From the NCBI GenBank assembly GCA_963730735.1, contig CAVSSX010000012.1, positions 124,001 to 188,000 of the forward strand: DNA of 64,000 nt, given 5' to 3'. The notes below the pieces were generated by a model, which saw only the letters and a program-made list of their open reading frames with translations, was not told the DNA's origin and searched no databases. Both the position numbers and the translations under genes were made by a program. Position 1 is the stretch's first letter. Every line of letters starts with the position of its first letter. Below are positions 1-9,007 of the stretch, piece by piece. Source of the stretch: CAVSSX01 sp963730735. Lineage in GTDB: Bacteria; Actinomycetota; Acidimicrobiia; Acidimicrobiales; RAAP-2.

Positions 1-1
1 G

Positions 2-313
2 AAGTCGGCCACCATCAGCTTCGGTCAGCAGCTGGTGGCCGCCGACCTCCTCCGGGCCGAGACCGCCGCCCTGCACTGCGACCTGCTGCTCTGTGTCGGC
101 AGCACCCTGCAGGTGTACCCGGCGGCCGGAATGGTCCCGCTGGCGGCTCGCGCCGGGGCACCGATCGTGATCGTGAACCGGGACCCGACGCCGTTCGACG
201 ACCTGGCCTCGGTGGTGCTCCGACGGCCCGATCAGCGACTCGCTGCCGGCCATCCTCGGCGCCTGAACCGAGCCCCCGGGGCTAGCTCTTCTTCTTGTCG
301 CGCCGTGGCTTGA
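2..313 (+). CDS. Sir2-family NAD-dependent protein deacetylase, C-terminal part (cut by window edge)
   Basis: Only the C-terminal end of a sirtuin is present. Sirtuins remove acyl groups from lysine using NAD+ in the cytoplasm. The visible part reads SATISFGQQLV, then CVGSTLQVYPAAGMV and IVNRDPTPFD, which match the family's conserved end (the GTSLQVxPAA nucleotide-binding segment followed by the IVN-D strand). The frame appears to shift near position 221: the other frame continues GPISDSLPAILGA and stops at 264-266, which is a much more typical sirtuin end than the arginine- and serine-rich tail that runs to 313. One extra C at a CC before GACGG explains it. The family call is firm; the true end is probably 266. 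Confidence 0.8.
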   Translation, partial: KSATISFGQQLVAADLLRAETAALHCDLLLCVGSTLQVYPAAGMVPLAARAGAPIVIVNRDPTPFDDLASVVLRRPDQRLAAGHPRRLNRAPGASSSSCRAVA

Positions 314-404
314 GGGCGAACCACCAGATGCTCGCCATGGTCCCGACCACGCCCACCGCGGCGGCAACCGGCTTTACGACCTTGCGGGCCCCTGAGTTCG
401 CCAT
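282..404 (-). CDS. 40-residue single-pass membrane peptide (hypothetical)
   Basis: A short frame starts at ATG 404 and ends with TAG at 282-284. It has a short basic N-terminus (MANSGARKVVKP), one hydrophobic stretch of about 18 residues (VAAAVGVVGTMASIWWFAL) and a strongly basic tail ending RRDKKKS. This is the make-up of a small single-pass membrane protein with its charged end in the cytoplasm. The box TAAGGT lies 8 bases before the ATG, so it may be leaderless. I do not recognise a family. It could be chance, but the alternation of basic, hydrophobic and basic segments is not expected in random GC-rich sequence. Confidence 0.45.
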   Translation of the reverse strand: MANSGARKVVKPVAAAVGVVGTMASIWWFALKPRRDKKKS

Positions 405-640
405 AGCGACGAACCTTACCGTGTCGGTCACCAGCCGAGCCCGTTCCGACGCGCTCGCCCCGGGCCGCCGCGGGACGGCATCGCCCGGGGGCGACGACGG
501 CCGGGGGCGGTGAGCGAGGGCCGCCAGGGCGCCGGACGGCCGATCGCGCCGCGGTCGGCGGCGGGGTGCACCGGCACCTCGCCACCACCGACCCGGGCCG
601 AGCAGGGGTCCGGCCCCGGCGGGGCCGGGACCCGAGACGA

Positions 641-1193
641 CTAGGAGAGCGCCGCCTCGACGTCGATCTCGATCTTCACCTTGTTGCTCACCACCAGGGC
701 GCCGGTGTCGAGGACCCCGTTGAAGCTGACGTTCCAGTCCCGCCGGTCGACCGTCGCCGAGGCCGACAGGCCGAGGACCACCGAGTCGGGCGCCATGCCC
801 GGCCCGGTGCCGAGGTACTCGACGTCGAACTCGACCGACTTGGTGACCCCGCGGATCGTGAGGTCGGCCACGACGGTCAGCTCGTCGTCGGAGTTCTTGG
901 TGACGCTGGTGCTGCTCAGGGTCCAGGTGGGGTACGTCTCGGCCTCGAAGAAGTCGCCGGTCCGCAGGTGGCCGTCACGCATGCTCCTGACCGGTGTCCA
1001 CGCTGGCGGCCACCACCTCGGCCTGGACCGAGGACTGCTCGATCGGGTCGGCGATGGTCACGGTGCCGTTGAACTCGCGGAAGTGGCCGCGGACCTTGGA
1101 GCCCACCAGGTGGCGGGCCACGAAGGCGACGGTCGAGTGGGCCGGGTCGATGGCGTAGACGCCGGGCTTGGGGAGGGCGGGAGAGTCGGACAT
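641..1193 (-). CDS. YceI family lipid-binding protein (frame broken once)
   Basis: YceI proteins are lipocalin-like beta barrels that bind long polyisoprenoid or fatty chains. The N-terminal part has IDPAHSTVAFVARHL, SKVRGHFREFNGTV and AASVDTG; the rest resumes in another frame with MRDGHLRTGDFFEAETYP and TLSSTSVTKN, all hallmarks of the family. The break is at about 978-983, where CAGGAGC probably should be CAGAGC; removing one G joins the halves into about 184 codons, the normal family length. There is no signal peptide, so this is a cytoplasmic type. A strong Shine-Dalgarno (AAAGGAG) precedes ATG 1193. It is divergent from a MarR regulator and shares a repeat-bearing promoter region with it, so it is the likely target of that regulator. 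Confidence 0.88.
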
Positions 1194-1230
1194 GGGGGCT
1201 CCTTTGGGACGGGGTTGCTGTCTCCCTCCA

Positions 1231-1259
1231 ATGTATCTGCTTCCTCAACTACTTGTCAA
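1231..1259 (-). promoter_or_regulatory. yceI promoter, TTGACA / 17 bp / ATACAT
   Basis: On the minus strand a perfect TTGACA (1259-1254) is followed after exactly 17 bases by ATACAT (1236-1231). This fits a housekeeping sigma-70-type promoter about 37 bases before the yceI start. The region is AT-rich against an otherwise GC-rich window. Confidence 0.65.
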
Positions 1260-1282
1260 TCAACTACTTTTTGAGCAACTAA
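1246..1282. repeat. Three CAACTA repeats at exact 15-bp spacing in the yceI/marR divergent promoter
   Basis: CAACTA begins at 1246, 1261 and 1276. The first two copies extend to CAACTACTT. The copies overlap the yceI -35 box and lie just upstream of the marR -10 box. A 15-bp period is about one and a half helical turns. This looks like an operator array, most simply for the adjacent MarR protein, controlling both genes. Confidence 0.6.
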
Positions 1283-1302
1283 TGATTTGTCAGAGATCCT
1301 GG

Positions 1303-1308
1303 TATATT
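1303..1308 (+). promoter_or_regulatory. marR -10 box TATATT, leaderless start
   Basis: TATATT (preceded by GG) ends six bases before GTG 1315. That spacing places transcription start at or next to the start codon, so the marR mRNA is probably leaderless. This supports choosing GTG 1315 over earlier in-frame ATGs. Confidence 0.5.
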
Positions 1309-1314
1309 GGCGGT

Positions 1315-1848
1315 GTGACCACCATCGAAGGACTCGAGCAGGCCGGGCTGGACGCCGACGGCCACGAGGACGCACCGGCCATCTGCGAGTGGGTGGCCCG
1401 GTTCGGCGACGAGCGGATCACGCTCATGGGCCTGCTGGTGGAGGCGCACGCCAAGCTGACCCGGGTGCTCAACACCGAGCTCGAGGCGGCCTGCGGCCTG
1501 CCCCTCGGGTGGTTCGACGTCATGATCCGCCTCGGGCGCTCGCCCAACGGTCGACTGACGATGACCCAGCTGGCCTCGGAGGTGTCACTCACCTCGGGTG
1601 GTGTGACCCGGCTGATCGACCGCATGGTCGAGGGCGGCCTGGTCGAGCGGACCGACTGCCCGTCGGACCGCCGCAGCGTCCACGTGGTCCTCACCCCGGC
1701 CGGCACCGAGAAGCTGCACGAAGCGACGGTCGAGCACCTGGCCGGCCTCGAGCGCCACCTCCTCGAGCCGCTCGACGAAACCGAGCAGGCCGCCCTGGGC
1801 GCGGCGCTGCGCAAGCTGGTCGGCGACGGGCCGGTCTGCGGCGGCTAG
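1315..1848 (+). CDS. MarR family winged-helix transcriptional regulator
   Basis: This is a 177-residue regulator. The core reads GLPLGWFDVMIRLGRSPNG, then MTQLASEVSLTSGGVTRLID (helix-turn-helix) and RTDCPSDRRSVHVVLTPAG, the wing with the family's D-x-R-S/R motif. MarR proteins bind DNA as dimers and usually repress a divergent gene and themselves, released by small phenolic or lipophilic ligands. Start GTG 1315 (MTTIEGLEQAG) is preferred because it follows a -10 box by six bases and longer frames would read through the promoter. It is divergent from yceI with three 15-bp-spaced repeats between them. The ligand is unknown. Confidence 0.9.
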   Translation: MTTIEGLEQAGLDADGHEDAPAICEWVARFGDERITLMGLLVEAHAKLTRVLNTELEAACGLPLGWFDVMIRLGRSPNGRLTMTQLASEVSLTSGGVTRLIDRMVEGGLVERTDCPSDRRSVHVVLTPAGTEKLHEATVEHLAGLERHLLEPLDETEQAALGAALRKLVGDGPVCGG

Positions 1849-1890
1849 GGCGCCGAGCGGTCCGGACGAACCGGTTCCCGGCCGACCGGC

Positions 1891-4800
1891 TCAGGCCTTG
1901 ACGATCGAGGCCCGCACCTCACCCGAGTAGCCCTCGAGCTCGAAGGTGGCCGTGGCCGCCCCGGCCACCGGTCGCCCACCCGACGAGACGGTCGCCGCCA
2001 GGACCTCGCGGCCGACGAGTTCCACGTAGGGGGCCAGCTCGTCGATGCCCTCGAGCGTCAGGTGAATCCGGTCGGCCACCTCGAGCCCACTCGCCTTGCG
2101 CAGGTCCTGGACGTTGCGCACCACCTCGCGGGCCAGTCCCCGCAGGCGCAGGTCCTCGTCGATGGCCAGGTCGAGGGCGACCACCTCGCCCCCGTCACGC
2201 GAGACGGCGTAGCCCGGTTGGCCCTGGACCCGCAGGTCGAGGTCGCCGGCCCCGAGGGCCACCGGCCCGACCGACAGCTCGACCGTCACCGTCTCCCCCG
2301 CCTCGAGCGCCGCCGCCGCCGCCGCGCCGTCGAGGCCGGCCAGCGCCGGCTTGACCTCCTTCACTGCCGGCCCGAGGCGGGGCCCGAGGGTCTTGAAGTT
2401 GGGCACCAGCTCGAAGCGCAGCACCTCGCCCAGCTCGTCGGTGACCTGCACCTGGTCGACGTTCAGCTCCTCGGCCACCATCGAGAACAGCACCGGCGGC
2501 GTGCCCGGCGGGAGGTAGACGAGGGCCCGGGCCAGCGGTTGGCGGACCCGGACCCCGGCCTCGCTGCGGGCCGCCCGGCCGAGCGAGGTCAGACGACGGG
2601 CCAGGGCCATCTGGTCCTCGAGCCCGGCGTCGGCCAGGCTCGTGTCGACCAGGTCGACGGCGCCGCCGACGTCGCCCGACGCCCCGGCCGAGATCGGCCA
2701 GGCCCCGAGGTGCACCGAGTCCTCGGGCGCCGCCCCGGTCAGCTCCCGCCACAGGCGGTCGGCCAGGAACGGGCACAGCGGGGCCAGCAGGGCGGCCACC
2801 GACACCAGCACGTGGTGCAGGGTCGCCTGGGCGTCGAGGGTGTCGGCGGGATCGGCCCCGGGGTCGGTCCGCCAGAAGCGCCGGCGGCTCCGGCGGACGT
2901 ACCAGTTCGAGATGTCGTCGACCAGCGAGGCGATGGCCGTGGCGGCGGCCAGGGGCTCGTAGGCGTCGAGGGCGTCGGTCACCGCCGTCGCCGTCGAGGC
3001 CAGCCGGGACAGGGCCCAGCGGTCGAGCGGCGGGCGGTCGGCCGGGTCGTGCACCGCCGGGTCGGCCGGGTCGAACCCGTTCAGGGCGGCGTAGGTGGTG
3101 AAGAAGTACAAGGTGTTCCAGAGCGTGAGCAGGGTCTCGCGGATGGAGTGGTCGATGGCCGGGAGGCTGACCCGGGTCGGGGTCCACGGAGAGCCCTGCG
3201 AGTACATCCACCACCGCAGGGGGTCGGCCCCCCGACCGTCGAGGATCTCCCAGGGGTCGATGACGTTGCCGATGGACTTGGACATCTTGCGCCCGTCGGC
3301 GTCGACGATGTGACCCAGGCACATGACGTGGCGGTACGGGGCCTCGTCGAACACCAGCTCATTCACGGCCAGCAGCGAGTAGAACCAGCCCCGGGTCTGG
3401 TCGATGGCCTCGGTGATGAAGTCGGCCGTGCCGACGAAGGCCTCGGCCGACCCGGCGACATGGGGGTACCCCACCTGGGCCGAGGGCATCGACCCCGAGT
3501 CGAACCAGGCGTCGATGACCGCCTCGACCCGCCGGGCCACCGGCAGCGAGGCCGGCGGCGCCCCCGGGTCGGCGGCGCGGCACTCGGGGCAGGCGAAGGT
3601 GACCTCGTCGACCGCCGGGCGGTGGGGGTCGACCGATCCCACGTCGCGTCCGCAGAGCTCGGAGAGCTCGGCCAGCGAGGCCACGCAGGTGGCGTGGCCC
3701 TCGGGACACTTCCAGATGGGGAGCGGTGTGCCCCAGTAGCGGTCGCGCGACAGGGCCCAGTCCACGTTGTTCGACAGCCACTCGCCGAAGCGCCCGTCCC
3801 GGATGTGCTCGGGGTGCCAGTCGATGTGTTGGTTGGCCGCCAGCAGCTGGTCCTTGCGCGGACGAGGTCGCCACGTACCAGCTGGGCTTGCCCCAGTAGA
3901 TGAGCGGCGTCCGGCACCGCCAGCAGTGCGGATAGGAGTGGACGTAGGGCAGGCGCCGCACCAGGAGTCCCCGGGCCTCGAGCTCGTCGTTGATCGCCGT
4001 GTTGGTCTCGCGGCACCGCCTCGCCGGCCAGCCAGCCGACGTCGGTCGGTGAACCGCCCGTCGGGGCCCACCGGGTTGAGGGTGGGCAACCCCGCCGCCC
4101 GCCCGACCTGCCGGTCGATCTCGCCGAAGGCCGGCGCCAGGTGGACGATCCCGGTGCCCTCCTCGGTGGTGACGAAGTCCCCGGCCACCACCCGCCAGCC
4201 GTCGGCGCCGGGCGGCGGCGCCAGGTCGTCGAAGGGCCGCTCGTAGCGCAGGCCGACCAGCTCGGCCCCGGGCACCCGGTGACTCGACCACCGCCTCGGG
4301 ACCGAAGACCGACTCGACCAGGTCGTCGGCCACCACCCGGCCGCCCACCACGGCGTAGGTCAGCTCGGGGTTGACGGCCGCCCCGGTGTTGGAGAGCAAG
4401 GTCCACGGGGTGGTGGTCCAGACCACCAGTGACCGGGCGCCCCCCGGGGCGCCGGCCGGGTCGGCCAGCGGGAACGTGACGTAGGCCGACTCGTCCTCCT
4501 CGTCGGTGTAGACCTCGGGCTGGCCCAGCTCGTGGCTGGACAGCGGGGTCCCGCACCTCGGGCAGTACGGCAGGACCTTCAGGTCCTCGTAGAGGAGCCC
4601 CTTGTCGAAGAGCTGTCGGAGGTTCCACCACACCGACTGCACGTAGTCAGGGTCGAACGTCCAGTAGGCGGCGTCGAGGTCCACCCAGTAGCCGATCCGC
4701 TCGGTGATCCGCTGCCAGTCGTCCACGTAGCTGCGGACCGACGCCCGGCACAGGCGCACGAACTCGGCGATGCCGACCTCGTCCTCGATCTGGCGCTTGC

Positions 4801-5110
4801 CCGAGATCCCGAGCTGCTTCTCGACCTCGACCTCGACCGGCAGGCCGTGGGTGTCCCACCCGGCCCGCCGGGGCACCGAGAAGCCGCGCATGGTGCGGTA
4901 CCGGCAGAAGAGGTCCTTGTAGACCCGGGCCCAGACGTGGTGCAGGCCCGGGCGCCCGTTGGCCGTCGGGGGGCCCTCGAAGAACACCCAGGGCGGGGCG
5001 TCACGCCGGCCCTCGACCGAGCGCTCGAAGACCCGGTTGGCCGACCACCGTGCCAGCTCGGCCTCTTCCAGTGCGACGAAGTCGACATCGGGTGGGACGG
5101 GGCGGAACAC
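1891..5110 (-). CDS. ileS: Isoleucyl-tRNA synthetase (frame broken four times)
   Basis: This enzyme charges tRNA-Ile and edits valine in the cytoplasm and is essential. The N-terminus has PPTANGRPGLHH (residues about 47-58, the HIGH-equivalent) and WDTHGLPVEVEVEK; the middle has WTTTPWTLLSNTGAAVNPEL of the editing domain; GRKMSKSIGNVIDPWE (near 3.28 kb) is the KMSKS loop; the anticodon-binding domain follows (SNWYVRRSRRRFW). The total of about 1073 codons suits this class. Between about 3866 and 4280 the frame shifts four times. Each is repaired by removing one C from a CC (for example GAGTCACCGG, ACCGACCGAC, GTGCCGCGAG, TCGTCCGCGC), and the total length is 3n+1 as four insertions predict. 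Start is GTG 5110 with AGGAG just before it. An intact copy is expected in the living cell. Confidence 0.93.
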
Positions 5111-5203
5111 AGGACTCCTGATCAGCGGGGGTACGGGTGCACGACCCTAACGCCCGCAGCCCGCACCGGGGCACACCGGGCCCGGTCCGGCGCCCCCACC
5201 CGC

Positions 5204-5914
5204 TCACCCATCGGTCGGGGCCGCCATGGGGTCGGCCCAGTGCCGGGCCACGACGCGGTCCCACACCCCGTCGTCGAGCTGCTCGAGCGACGAGAGGACG
5301 ACGTCGGCGATGCCGAACATCCGGTGGTCGCGCTCGGCCTCCTCGGGCACGGCCACACACGCCATGCGGGCCGCCTTGGCCGCCAGCACGCCGGCCGGCG
5401 AGTCCTCCCAGACCACGCACCGCTCGGCCGCCACGTCGAGGCGCTGCGCCGTGGTCAAGAAGACGCCGGGGTGCGGCTTGCCGTACGGCTCGTCCTCGGC
5501 CGAGTGGACCACGCCGAAGTGCCGGGTCAGGTCGAAGTGGCCGAGCACCAGCTCGATCAGCCGGTACTGCGACGACGACGCCACGGCCATGGGGAGGCCC
5601 CGCCGGGCGCACTCGTCGACGGCGTGGAGGGCGCCGGGCATCAGCTCCCCCTCGGACAGCACCAGCTCCATGACCCGGTCGACGACCTCGTCGGACACGG
5701 TCTCGACACTCGGGCCGGGCCAGGGGAACCGGGCGAACCAGTAGCCGATGGCCTCGTTCACGAACATGCCCTTGGTCTGGCGGCACGACTCGGGGCGCAT
5801 GGGGACACCGAGGTCGCCCAGGATCTGGATCTCGGCCAGGTGCCAGAGACGCTCGGAGTCGACCAGGAGGCCGTCCATGTCGAAGATGGACGCGGCGAAT
5901 TGCGGTTCGTTCAT
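5204..5914 (-). CDS. HAD family hydrolase, hexitol- or sugar-phosphatase type (HxpB-like)
   Basis: A haloacid-dehalogenase superfamily phosphatase of about 236 residues. The catalytic loop is FDMDGLLVDSERLWH near the start, giving the nucleophile and the acid-base aspartate. A helical cap follows (QTKGMFVNEAIGYWFARF). Motif II is AVASSS, and motif III/IV are YGKPHPGVF and VVWEDSPAG. This order matches the group of 2-deoxyglucose-6-phosphate and hexitol phosphatases. Expected role is dephosphorylation of small sugar phosphates in the cytoplasm; the substrate cannot be told from sequence. It lies just upstream of ileS on the same strand with a gap of about 90 bases. ATG 5914 is preferred; GTG 5917 directly before it is possible. 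Confidence 0.85.
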   Translation of the reverse strand: MNEPQFAASIFDMDGLLVDSERLWHLAEIQILGDLGVPMRPESCRQTKGMFVNEAIGYWFARFPWPGPSVETVSDEVVDRVMELVLSEGELMPGALHAVDECARRGLPMAVASSSQYRLIELVLGHFDLTRHFGVVHSAEDEPYGKPHPGVFLTTAQRLDVAAERCVVWEDSPAGVLAAKAARMACVAVPEEAERDHRMFGIADVVLSSLEQLDDGVWDRVVARHWADPMAAPTDG

Positions 5915-5957
5915 CACAGCGGACCTGGCCCGGCGGTCGGCCGGACGGGGCGGGTGC

Positions 5958-6446
5958 TCAGCCGGGGAGCTGCGCCTCGATGGCCGAGACCAGGGCGGGG
6001 TCCTCGGGGTCGACCTGGGGCCGGAAGCGCCCGACGACCTCGCCGGCCGGGGACACCAGGAACTTCTCGAAGTTCCACTTGACCTCGCCCGCCTCGCCGT
6101 CGGCGTCGGGGGTGGCCGTCAGCTCGGCGTAGATCGGGTGCTGGTCGGCCCCGTTGACGTCGATCTTCTCGGTCAGGGGGAAGGTCACGCCGTAGGTGGT
6201 CGAGCAGAACGTCTCGATCTCCTCGGCCGTGCCCGGCTCCTGGCCCAGGAACTGGTTGCACGGGAAGCCGATGACCGAGAACCCCCGGTCGCCGTAGGCC
6301 TTCTGCAGGCGCTCCAGCCCCTCGTACTGGGGCGTGAGGCCGCACTTGGAGGCCACGTTCACCAGCAGCAGGGCCTTGCCCGAATAGTCGGCCAGCGAGG
6401 TGGGCGTGCCTTGGAGGGTGTCGATGGGGGAGTCGGTGAGCGCCAT
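5958..6446 (-). CDS. Glutathione peroxidase family thiol peroxidase
   Basis: A 162-residue peroxidase that reduces hydroperoxides. NVASKCGLTPQY places the peroxidatic cysteine at residue 35 (cysteine, not selenocysteine). GFPCNQFLGQEPGT holds the resolving-cysteine region and the conserved glutamine, and VKWNFEKFLV carries the active-site tryptophan and asparagine. Bacterial members with Cys in the GFPCNQF motif usually take electrons from thioredoxin rather than glutathione. It is transcribed before the HAD gene on the same strand. TAACCT lies six bases before ATG 6446, so it may be leaderless. It is divergent from a quinone oxidoreductase, which hints at shared oxidative-stress use. Confidence 0.93.
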   Translation of the reverse strand: MALTDSPIDTLQGTPTSLADYSGKALLLVNVASKCGLTPQYEGLERLQKAYGDRGFSVIGFPCNQFLGQEPGTAEEIETFCSTTYGVTFPLTEKIDVNGADQHPIYAELTATPDADGEAGEVKWNFEKFLVSPAGEVVGRFRPQVDPEDPALVSAIEAQLPG

Positions 6447-6452
6447 GCCTGC

Positions 6453-6458
6453 AGGTTA
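6453..6458 (-). promoter_or_regulatory. Putative -10 box TAACCT of the peroxidase gene, leaderless
   Basis: On the minus strand TAACCT ends six bases before ATG 6446. The same box and spacing occur before the CoA-transferase gene at 34305. Confidence 0.35.
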
Positions 6459-6468
6459 TCGGCCCCGG

Positions 6469-6498
6469 GCCGGCCGGGCCGCGGCCGGCCGGGCCGCG
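6469..6498. repeat. Perfect 15-bp tandem duplication, all G/C
   Basis: GCCGGCCGGGCCGCG occurs twice in direct tandem with no A or T. It sits between the divergent peroxidase and quinone oxidoreductase genes. It can also fold on itself. Replication slippage is the likely origin. Confidence 0.7.
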
Positions 6499-6542
6499 GG
6501 GCGCCACCTAGTCTCGGGTCGGAGCACGAGGGGAGACCGCAG

Positions 6543-7484
6543 ATGCACGCAGTGGTGATCGAGGACAACCAGCTGGTCTGGCAGGAGCGGCCGGACCCGG
6601 TCCCCGGCGACACCGAGGCCCTGGTGGCGGTGCAGGCCGCCGGCATCAACGCCGCCGACCTGATGCAGCGCGACGGCTACTACCCGGCCCCCCGGGGCGC
6701 CCCGGCCGACATCCCCGGGCTGGAGCTGGCCGGCGAGGTCGTGGCCATCGGCCGTCAGGTGAGCCGGGTCAAGGTCGGCGCCCGGGTGATGGCCGTGGTC
6801 GGCGGGGGTGGGCAGGCCACCATGGCCACGGTCGACGAGTCGCACCTGCTGACGGTGCCCGACGGGATCGGCTGGCCCGAGGCCGGGGGCTTCCCCGAGG
6901 TGTTCTCGACCGCCTTCGACGCCCTGTTCACCAACTGCGGCCTCCAGGTGGGTGAGCGGGTCCTGATCACCGGGGCGGCCGGCGGCGTCGGGACGGCCGC
7001 CGTCCAGCTGGCGTCGGTGGCCGGGGCCCACGTGGTGGCCTCGGTGCGCGACGCCGCCCGGGCCGAGGCGGTCACCGGCCTCGGGGCCGAGGTCGTGGTC
7101 GACCCGGCCGACGTCGGCGCCCACGGCCGCTACGACGTGGTCCTGGAGCTGATCGGGGCGGCCAGCCTGCCGAGCGCCTTCGACGCCCTGGCCCTCGAGG
7201 GACGGCTCATCGTGATCGGCGTGGGCGGCGGCCGGGTGGCCGAGCTGAACCTCCTCGACCTGATGAACCGGCGGGCCCGCATCATGGGCGCCACGCTCCG
7301 CTACCGGAACCGGGCCCAGAAGGCCGCCGTGACGGCGGCCATGGCGGCCCAGGTGGTGCCGCTGCTCGCCTCGGGCAAGGTCGCCGTCCCGGTGCTGGCC
7401 ACCTTCCCCATGGCCGAGGCGGTCGCCGGCTACGGCCGCTTCGAGGCCGGCGGGAAGCTGGGCAAGGTGGTCCTCACCGTCTGA
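6543..7484 (+). CDS. Zinc-free medium-chain dehydrogenase, NADPH:quinone oxidoreductase type
   Basis: A 313-residue MDR enzyme resembling QorA/Tp53I3-type quinone reductases. It has AAGINAADLMQRDGYYP, where alcohol dehydrogenases carry a zinc-ligand cysteine but this protein does not, then IPGLELAGEVVAIG, and the nucleotide-binding stretch LITGAAGGVGTAAVQLA. The C-terminal part (RARIMGATLRYR, GKLGKVVLTV) is typical of this branch. Expected reaction is NADPH-dependent reduction of quinones or enones. ATG 6543 follows GAGGGGAG, and TAGTCT (6509-6514) may be its -10 box. It is divergent from the peroxidase gene. Confidence 0.88.
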   Translation: MHAVVIEDNQLVWQERPDPVPGDTEALVAVQAAGINAADLMQRDGYYPAPRGAPADIPGLELAGEVVAIGRQVSRVKVGARVMAVVGGGGQATMATVDESHLLTVPDGIGWPEAGGFPEVFSTAFDALFTNCGLQVGERVLITGAAGGVGTAAVQLASVAGAHVVASVRDAARAEAVTGLGAEVVVDPADVGAHGRYDVVLELIGAASLPSAFDALALEGRLIVIGVGGGRVAELNLLDLMNRRARIMGATLRYRNRAQKAAVTAAMAAQVVPLLASGKVAVPVLATFPMAEAVAGYGRFEAGGKLGKVVLTV

Positions 7485-7492
7485 CGGACGGC

Positions 7493-9007
7493 TCAGGCCG
7501 ACACCGAGTCGCCGGCCGGCGGCAGCACGGCCCGGAACGACCCGGTCGGGGCCGATGCCACCCACTCGTCGGTCGGCCGGCTCGGCACCATCGCCGCCGC
7601 CAGGCCGGCCAGCAGGAAGGACCCGCCGAGGATGGCGAACGACACGGCGTAGTTCGCCACGTGGGCCACCCCGCCGGCGACGACCCCGCCGGCGATCACC
7701 GTGGCCACCACCTGACTGCCGATCGAGCCGCCGATGGTCCGGACGGTGGCGTTCATGCCGGTGGCGATGCCGGTCTGGGTATCGGGCACCGAGTCGACGA
7801 TCAGATTGGGCATGGCGGCGAAGGCCAACCCGATCCCGAACCCGCTCATCGTCGAGGCGAGGAGGAACTCCCACGGCGCAGTCGTGGGAGAAGGCCAGCA
7901 GCACGAAGGGCGCCGCCGACAGCAGGCCACCCACGATCAGCGGCAGCTTGGAGCCCCAGCGGGTGGTGATGCGGCCGACGAACAGGCCGATGATCAGCAT
8001 GGCGGCGGCGCTCGGGGCCAGGTAGAGGCCCGAGACCGTGGGCGACGCCCCGAAGCCGTAGCCGTTCGAGGTGGCCGTCTGGACGAACGGCGGGATGACC
8101 ACGATGGTCGAGTACATCCCGATCCCGAACAAGAAGGCGGCGACGTTGGTCCACCAGACCGTCGGGATCCGCATCATCTTCATGTCGACCAGCGGGTTGT
8201 CGGCTGCGGAACTCGGAGCGGACCCAGGCCACGAAGACGACGACCGACCCGGCGAACAGGCCGACGGTGGCCGGGGCCGTCCAGCCCCACGTCGGGGCGA
8301 CGGTGACGCCGACCAGGAGGCCCAGCAGCCACGTGCTCATGAGCACGGCGGCGGCGTAGTTGAGGCGGCCCGGGAACCTTCACCGGCGACTCGGGGACGA
8401 AGAGGATCGCCGAGACCAGGGCGAGCAGGGTCATGCCCAGCGGGATCCAGAACAGCCAGTGGTACGACAGGTCCTGGACGATGGGGCCACCGAGGACGAT
8501 CCCGAGCCCGCTGCCCACGCCGAGGATGGTCGAGATCAGCCCGAGGCCGCCGGCCACCCGGTCCTCGGGGAACTCGTCGCGGATGATGCCGAAGGCCAGC
8601 GGGAAGACGGCGCCGCCGATGCCCTGGATCACCCGGGCGGCGATCATCACCGAGATCGACGTGGCCAGGGCGGCCAGCAACGTGCCGGCGCTGAGGACGG
8701 CGAAGACCACGACGAGCATCCGCTCCTTGCCGTACATGTCGCCCAGCCGGCCGACGATCGGCGTGGCCACCGAGGCACTCAACAGGTACGCCGTCAGCAC
8801 CCAGGCCACGGTCGACTCCGAGGTGTGCAGGTCGTGCTGGAGCGTCGGCAGGGCCGGCAGGACCATCGACTGGAGGATGCAGTAGGCGAAGGAGCCGAGG
8901 GCCAGGACGGCGAAGGTCACCCGGTAGTGCTGACGGGGCCGTTCGGTGACGGGGCCGTCGGGCTCACGCCGCGACGCCCTGCGGTCCCCTCCCCTTCCCC
9001 CCAGCAC
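7493..9007 (-). CDS. MFS drug-efflux transporter, DHA2 type (frame broken three times)
   Basis: An integral-membrane proton antiporter expected to export hydrophobic compounds. The N-terminal part reads AYCILQSMVLPALPTLQHDL and VAWVLTAYLLSASVATPIVGRLGDMYGK (motif A), then RVIQGIGGAVFPLAFG. Later helices continue in other frames (STWLLGLLVGVTVAPTWGWT; VWWTNVAAFLFGIGMYST; TMSGFGIGLAFAAMPNLIVD). Breaks fall near 8375, 8205 and 7885; removing one base at each (GGG before CCG, CC in AGCCGAC, one G in GCCGTGG) gives one protein of about 504 residues, and the length is a multiple of three as three insertions predict. Start is uncertain: GTG 9007 follows GGGAGAGG; an ATG at 9091 is also in frame. It converges on the quinone oxidoreductase. 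Confidence 0.85.

Noticed and set aside
232..588. 118-codon minus-strand frame near the left end
   Set aside because: It is arginine/proline-rich without motifs and overlaps the better-supported 40-residue peptide in another frame.
1849..1890. Terminator between marR and ileS
   Set aside because: GAGCGGTC can pair with GACCGGCTC only with a bulge and the stem runs into the ileS stop codon, so support is too weak.
2062..3903. Long open frame antisense to ileS (613 codons)
   Set aside because: Stops are rare opposite high-GC coding sequence. The translation is low-complexity (R, G, V, H, Q rich) with no motifs, while the opposite strand is clearly ileS.
3860..4285. Programmed ribosomal frameshifting
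   Set aside because: Four shifts in 430 bases, with no slippery heptamers or stimulatory hairpins, and similar breaks in a dozen unrelated genes, point to sequence errors.
5111..5203. T-box leader upstream of ileS
   Set aside because: Only about 93 bases separate ileS from the HAD gene and I see neither the T-box sequence nor a specifier loop.
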